A stretch of 64,000 nucleotides of DNA from Planoprotostelium fungivorum (Eukaryota; Evosea; Variosea; Cavosteliida; Cavosteliaceae): NCBI GenBank assembly GCA_003024175.1, contig MDYQ01000539.1, positions 27,011-91,010 of the forward strand. Direction: 5' to 3'. The translations under genes and the position numbers were made by a program. How positions within the stretch are numbered: the first letter of the stretch is position 1; each line of letters starts with the position of its first letter. Under the pieces are notes generated by a model, which was not told the origin of the DNA, did no database searches, and saw only the letters and a list, made by a program, of their open reading frames with translations. This document shows positions 59,901 to 64,000 of the stretch, one piece after another.

Positions 59901-62900
59901 ACTCGGTGTGAGGCTTTCCATCGGTAGAGGGCTCTACGGTTCCCACGGCGACGGAGATGGAAAGGGCATCGATGTCACCAGAGGCAGAGGCGAGGTTGTC
60001 GATGGCCTCTTCGTATTCGGCGGTGCCTGGCTGCATGGCACTGCACGCCTTCAGGAGATTGGAGATGGACTCCGAGGCGGATTTCGCTGCAGCGGACAAT
60101 TGAGAGCCCACGTTGGGATCAGACTGCTTGTTGGACACATCGACGGCAGCGGAGATGAGCTGAGAGGTGGTGGCCGTGACGATTCGGACGTTGTCGACGA
60201 GTCTCTTGGCATCGACCGGGGCGATCTGCTCTTCCTTCTTGGCCACAGCGGAGACCATCTGAGCGTTTGTCATCTCGAGATCTCTCGTGGCCTTCATCAG
60301 CTGCTCCGTGCTGTTGGGCTGCTTCGTCTGTACGGCCTTCACGGCCTTGGCCAGGTTGGCGGTGGCAGCAGCGACGGCCTGTGCGGCCTTGAGGATTCTT
60401 CCTTGGATCTCGGGGTCGATTTCGGCGGCAGCTTCCTTCTTGGCGGTCTGCACCAACTGAGCGGTGGCAGTACCGATGGCTCTGACGTGGGTCAGCAGCG
60501 TGGTCGAGTCTTCAGAAGAAGAGACGAGCTGCTTGCAGGCGGAACGAATGATCTTGGCAGAAGAAGCAATCTCGGGGGAGGTGGTGGGTGTCGATTGAAC
60601 GGTGTCTCTAGTGGCGACGACGACACGGTCTACAATCTCTGCGGCAGATTTCGATGCTCTTCCCAGTTGCTCCTGAGTCGATCTGGCCGAGGCGACGACC
60701 TGAGAGGTTTGAGCGGCGAGGGACTTGATGACAGCAATGAGCAGTTGAAGGGCCTCGGGCAGTGGCTTGTCTGAACCGCTGGATTCAGTGTGGTCCAACT
60801 TGCCGGTGGACTCCATGACGGACTCCAGGGCTTCCTTGCACTCGACGTTCTGCTCCTTGTTTCCGGCGGAGGACATGAGACGAGAGAGGGCCTCTTGTGC
60901 ATCTCTTAGGGCGGAGGATAAGAAGGCATCGTTCGATGGATCGGGGTTGGCTGCGTCGGTCTTGGCGTATTCCAAGAGAGCGATCGTCTTCAGCATGAGT
61001 GATTTGGTGTTCTCGCAGGTCTGCTGAGTCAAATCAGGGTTCGGTGCAGCTCCGGCAACCTGCGATAGTCAATATACAATATGCATCAACGAAAATGAGA
61101 TGTGTCATTGTGGTAGAGAGGATGAGACATCAGACCTGGTTGGAGGATTGAATGAAGGCGGGAGTGATAGAAGCGACGATTCTGCTGGAGTTGCCGAGGC
61201 CCTTGGGATCGGTCTTGGCCATGGAAGCAGCCTGTGACAGAGCAGCCGAGAGAGCCTTACCGTTGTTGATCAACTCGGCCGTGAGGTCCTCGTAGACAAC
61301 TCTTCCGGTGGGCTTGATGGGCTCGATGTGCTTGGATGCCTCCAAGATGGCTCTCACGGCCTCATCGCACACCTTACTGTCGAATCCACGAGCGGCAGCG
61401 ATCAAGGTGGAGAGAGAAGAGGACACTTGCTGGGCTACACTCTGCAGTTGAGTGGACAGAGATCCATCTCTGGGGGATGCAGAGAGGACACGAGCGGCCG
61501 TGATCATCTCCTTGGTCTCATTGACCAAGTTCTTCGTTGCGGCCAAGATGCGGTTCTGCGTGGCCCTGTCGGATGTCGCCATGACGACGGCCTTGACTGC
61601 TGACACCAACTCGGTCACTGCAAATGCGGCGTCCTTGGTCAGCTTGGGAGTGGCCTTGGGCTGGTTCACGGCTGCCTTCTTCACCTACATCCCATTCACC
61701 CCCTGCTATCGTGTGTCCCTCTCACCTGCTCGTTGGCGTTGAGGAGTTGCTTCATGGACACGGTGAGCAGAGCGATGGCATCCTCTCTCGATGAGGTCGT
61801 GGCTCTTCCGAAGGCTCCCGTCTCTACGGCGAACTGTGTGGCCTCCAAATCGGCTGAAGTGGACTCCAACGATTCGATGGCCTCGTCCACATCAGCTCCT
61901 ATTCTCTCGTCACTCTCTCGCCCTGTCATCTCTCCTCACCTCCAGCGCTCTTGGCGTAGTTTCTGCATGCCTCCATCAGCTTCTGAACGACCTCGGCCAC
62001 GTGATCGGCGGAAGACTTGACGTCGTACTTCTTCTGTTGGTCTTGGATCTTGGGTTGCGCCTTACGAGCGGTGGTCACCAGGGACATGGAGGGCATCACA
62101 CTGTCTTGGGCCGACAAGATCATCTGCTGCTGGGCTGCCTCATCGTTCGCATCGGCGGCTGCAGCCGACAGGGACGTCAGAATGGCTGCGATGGCGGTGT
62201 TTGACTTGGTGGCGTTGTCTTGGGCCTCCTTGTACAGTGGTGCAGGTACCTACGTCCATCAGCCCACAATTATGACGAGGACATTCACCTCGTTGCTCTG
62301 GATGGTACGGACGGTGGAGGCGAGGGCAGCGGAAGCTGCGGCAGCTCTCTTAGCGTGAGCACGGATTTGAGCTAAGATGGTCGTCTTGCTGGCCTCTTCG
62401 ATGAGATCTTGACAGTGGTTCTCTAGACGATCGAGTGTGTCTGTGCAGCTCCTCTGGTTCTCGACATCATTGGGATTGCTGATGACCTGCGGCGATCAAT
62501 GGAGGAGGATATGGACTGCACTCACGGCCTTGGAGGCATTCACCAAGTGAGCGATCTGATCGGCAACGCTCTTGGCCAAGTTGATGAGAAGCTGCTTGGT
62601 AGTGGGGCTGCTCGTCTCGGCCAAGGACTTTGCGGCCAAGATGATCTGATTGACGAGACCTGCGATGGATTTGGTTCCACTGATCATCATGTTTCTGTCT
62701 CCCATGTTGGTTCTCATCTCTCCTGTGGTGATGCGCAGCTGGATGAGTCAGTACTGGGAGATATCTCCTCTCACCTGCTCGTAGAGAGGTGACAGATCCT
62801 CTGGCATGTCTCTCGGCTCGCTCTCTGCCGATCTGGCAGCGTTCAGGAGAAGGGCCAATGCATCCGCTGCTCCTCTTGAGTGCTCCAGTAATCCTGTGTT

Positions 62901-64000
62901 CCACTCAGCTACCAGCATGCCATGTGATACACTCTATGCTATTCTTCTACACTGTGCTGATTCTATACTAACCTGCTAATCTAGAAGGATCTCCAGAAGC
63001 CAACTGAGAGTTGAGGATGAGTTGATCCAGCATTGCCTGCACGGACTCTGCTGATTCTGTAATCTGCTTCTGACAATCGGGCTCTACAGCAGAGGGACCG
63101 AAGGTAACCACACTGGAAGCCAACATCTGATTGGTGTAGTACAGTTGCTTTCCATTGCTGGTCAGCTTGCCCTTGCTCTCCTCCGATGCGAGGGTGTCGT
63201 TGTATTCCTTCAGACTGTCCAACAGGTTGTGGATGCAGGACGCCACAGCTATGTCGTTGAGCTCGTAATGAAGTTCCCCGCTCACCCTTTCCAGATTCCA
63301 TCAAGAGATCAAAAGAGGCTTGATCAGAGACGTGACCGCGCGAAGCATTGTCCAGATGGTTGATTCCGATCTTGTAGGCAGAAGTGGCCAGCAGATAAGC
63401 CTTTTGCACCTATAGACGATCAACACCCACGACACCTACAGCCTAACCTCAGCGGCTTCGTTGGGGTCTCGCTGTGCCAGCTCACTGCAGGTGAGGATGT
63501 TCTTGATGGCATCCGCCACAGCTCTCGTGGCGTGCAATAGACTCATGTTGGGCTCTTTTCCTGCCAAGGCAGCGTTACGAGCTGCTCGGATACTCTCGTC
63601 CGCTCTCTGTGCGACCTGCTTGGCCAATTCGTCCAATTCCATGCGGGAGATCTGAGCACCTGAACCAGTGGCAGACAGCAGAGCCTGATGAAGGTGAGAG
63701 GAGAGACGAAAAGAGAACGAACCTGCATGGCGGCCTTGAATGGACCGACGGCGCCTTGGTACTGACTCCACCACTGCTGGGGTGTCATGGTTCCTTGCTG
63801 TCCAGCGTTGATGGTCTGTCCACTCATGTTCAGATCTTCCACCAACATGGCCAGCTGTCCCATGGCTTGGTGAATAGCCATCGGTCTCACTGAGCTCGCT
63901 TGTGCTCTGGGACTCGTTAGAAGATTATTTCTATTCAATGCGAACGGTGAAGAACAGACATCGATGTGAACAATAGAACCAATGAGTGATGTGAACAATA
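56989..64000 (-). CDS. Talin rod and I/LWEQ tail (5' end outside window)
   Basis: Talin links membrane adhesion receptors to actin. Over 2,000 residues of alanine-, serine- and lysine-rich helical bundles run from the window edge. Examples are AIHQAMGQLAMLVEDLN, VADAIKNILTCSELAQRDP, ALSAALSQAASMAKTDPKGL and QLISAAVDVSNKQSDPNVGS. Short introns split many of the bundles. The C-terminus reads VSAAKAWNDLKEEE, then GNYTGSAVKQLEQQMKVLKL and EKELEKARKAMLNQRKAEYQ, the signature of the actin-binding THATCH/I-LWEQ module and dimerisation helix. The protein stops there (56989); the villin headpiece found at the end of Dictyostelium talins is absent. HIP1/Sla2 shares this tail but has far fewer bundles. 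The FERM head lies beyond the window, so the call rests on the rod and tail. Confidence 0.88.

Noticed and set aside
59908-60774. A plus-strand open frame of 288 codons rich in Gly, Leu and Arg
   Set aside because: It is the complement of alanine- and serine-rich talin rod exons and shows no motif.
56989-64000. HIP1/Sla2 identity for the I/LWEQ protein
   Set aside because: The number of helical bundles is far too large and no coiled-coil/ANTH arrangement is seen; talin fits better.

Overview
This is a compact nuclear genome segment from a free-living eukaryote. Nearly every gene is broken by very short GT-AG introns, typically about 36-60 nt. Genes lie a few tens to hundreds of bases apart on both strands, with several tight divergent and convergent pairs. 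The mixture points to an amoebozoan, possibly a protosteloid amoeba: a talin rod ending in an I/LWEQ-type tail, a poly-Q GATA factor, a nucleocytoplasmic OGT, a fungal-like HNH_2 protein and a DUF3712/LEA-2-like repeat protein. That taxonomic call is inference; no rRNA or other marker is present.

Layout. 1-1.8 kb (+): 3' part of DNA polymerase alpha subunit B. 2.0-9.8 kb (-): a giant single-pass membrane protein built from about 1.85-kb repeated units of DUF3712/LEA-2-like sequence, ending in ILPT-type pentapeptides. 11-14.8 kb: a small secreted cysteine-rich protein, an orphan gene, an HNH_2 protein and a TRAPPC12-like fragment. 15-24.3 kb (-): a tandem run of RRN3, a PPR protein, an MFS transporter, LETM1 and YJU2, facing PEX4 (+). 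25.3-29.7 kb (-): an archaeal-type isoleucyl-tRNA synthetase, divergent from a syntaxin-18-like SNARE. 31-32.8 kb (-): a type II membrane glycosyltransferase-like protein. 32.9-36.1 kb (+): a large protein ending in tandem BRCT domains of 53BP1 type. 36.7-37.9 kb: two orphans. 38.1 kb (+): a Rab5-like GTPase. 39-41.7 kb (-): OGT. 42.1-44.8 kb (+): mitochondrial RsmH/METTL15, convergent with HSP10. 45.3-46.4 kb (+): a SAP-domain orphan. 46.8-48.3 kb (+): a GATA factor. 48.6-50.2 kb (-): TFIIE-alpha, divergent from GNB1L. 57-64 kb (-): talin rod, 5' end outside the window.

The segment from 51.5 to 56.9 kb differs from the rest. It is AT-richer and gene-poor. It holds a 1.45-kb element with about 66-69 bp terminal inverted repeats enclosing a broken retroviral-type integrase, a separate 1.05-kb element with 23-bp inverted termini, and a stray terminal copy.

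Most genes are housekeeping: replication, Pol I and Pol II initiation, splicing, mitochondrial function, peroxisome, ER SNARE, endosome and adhesion. The least explained items are the repeat membrane protein, the orphans, the BRCT protein and the integrase element.
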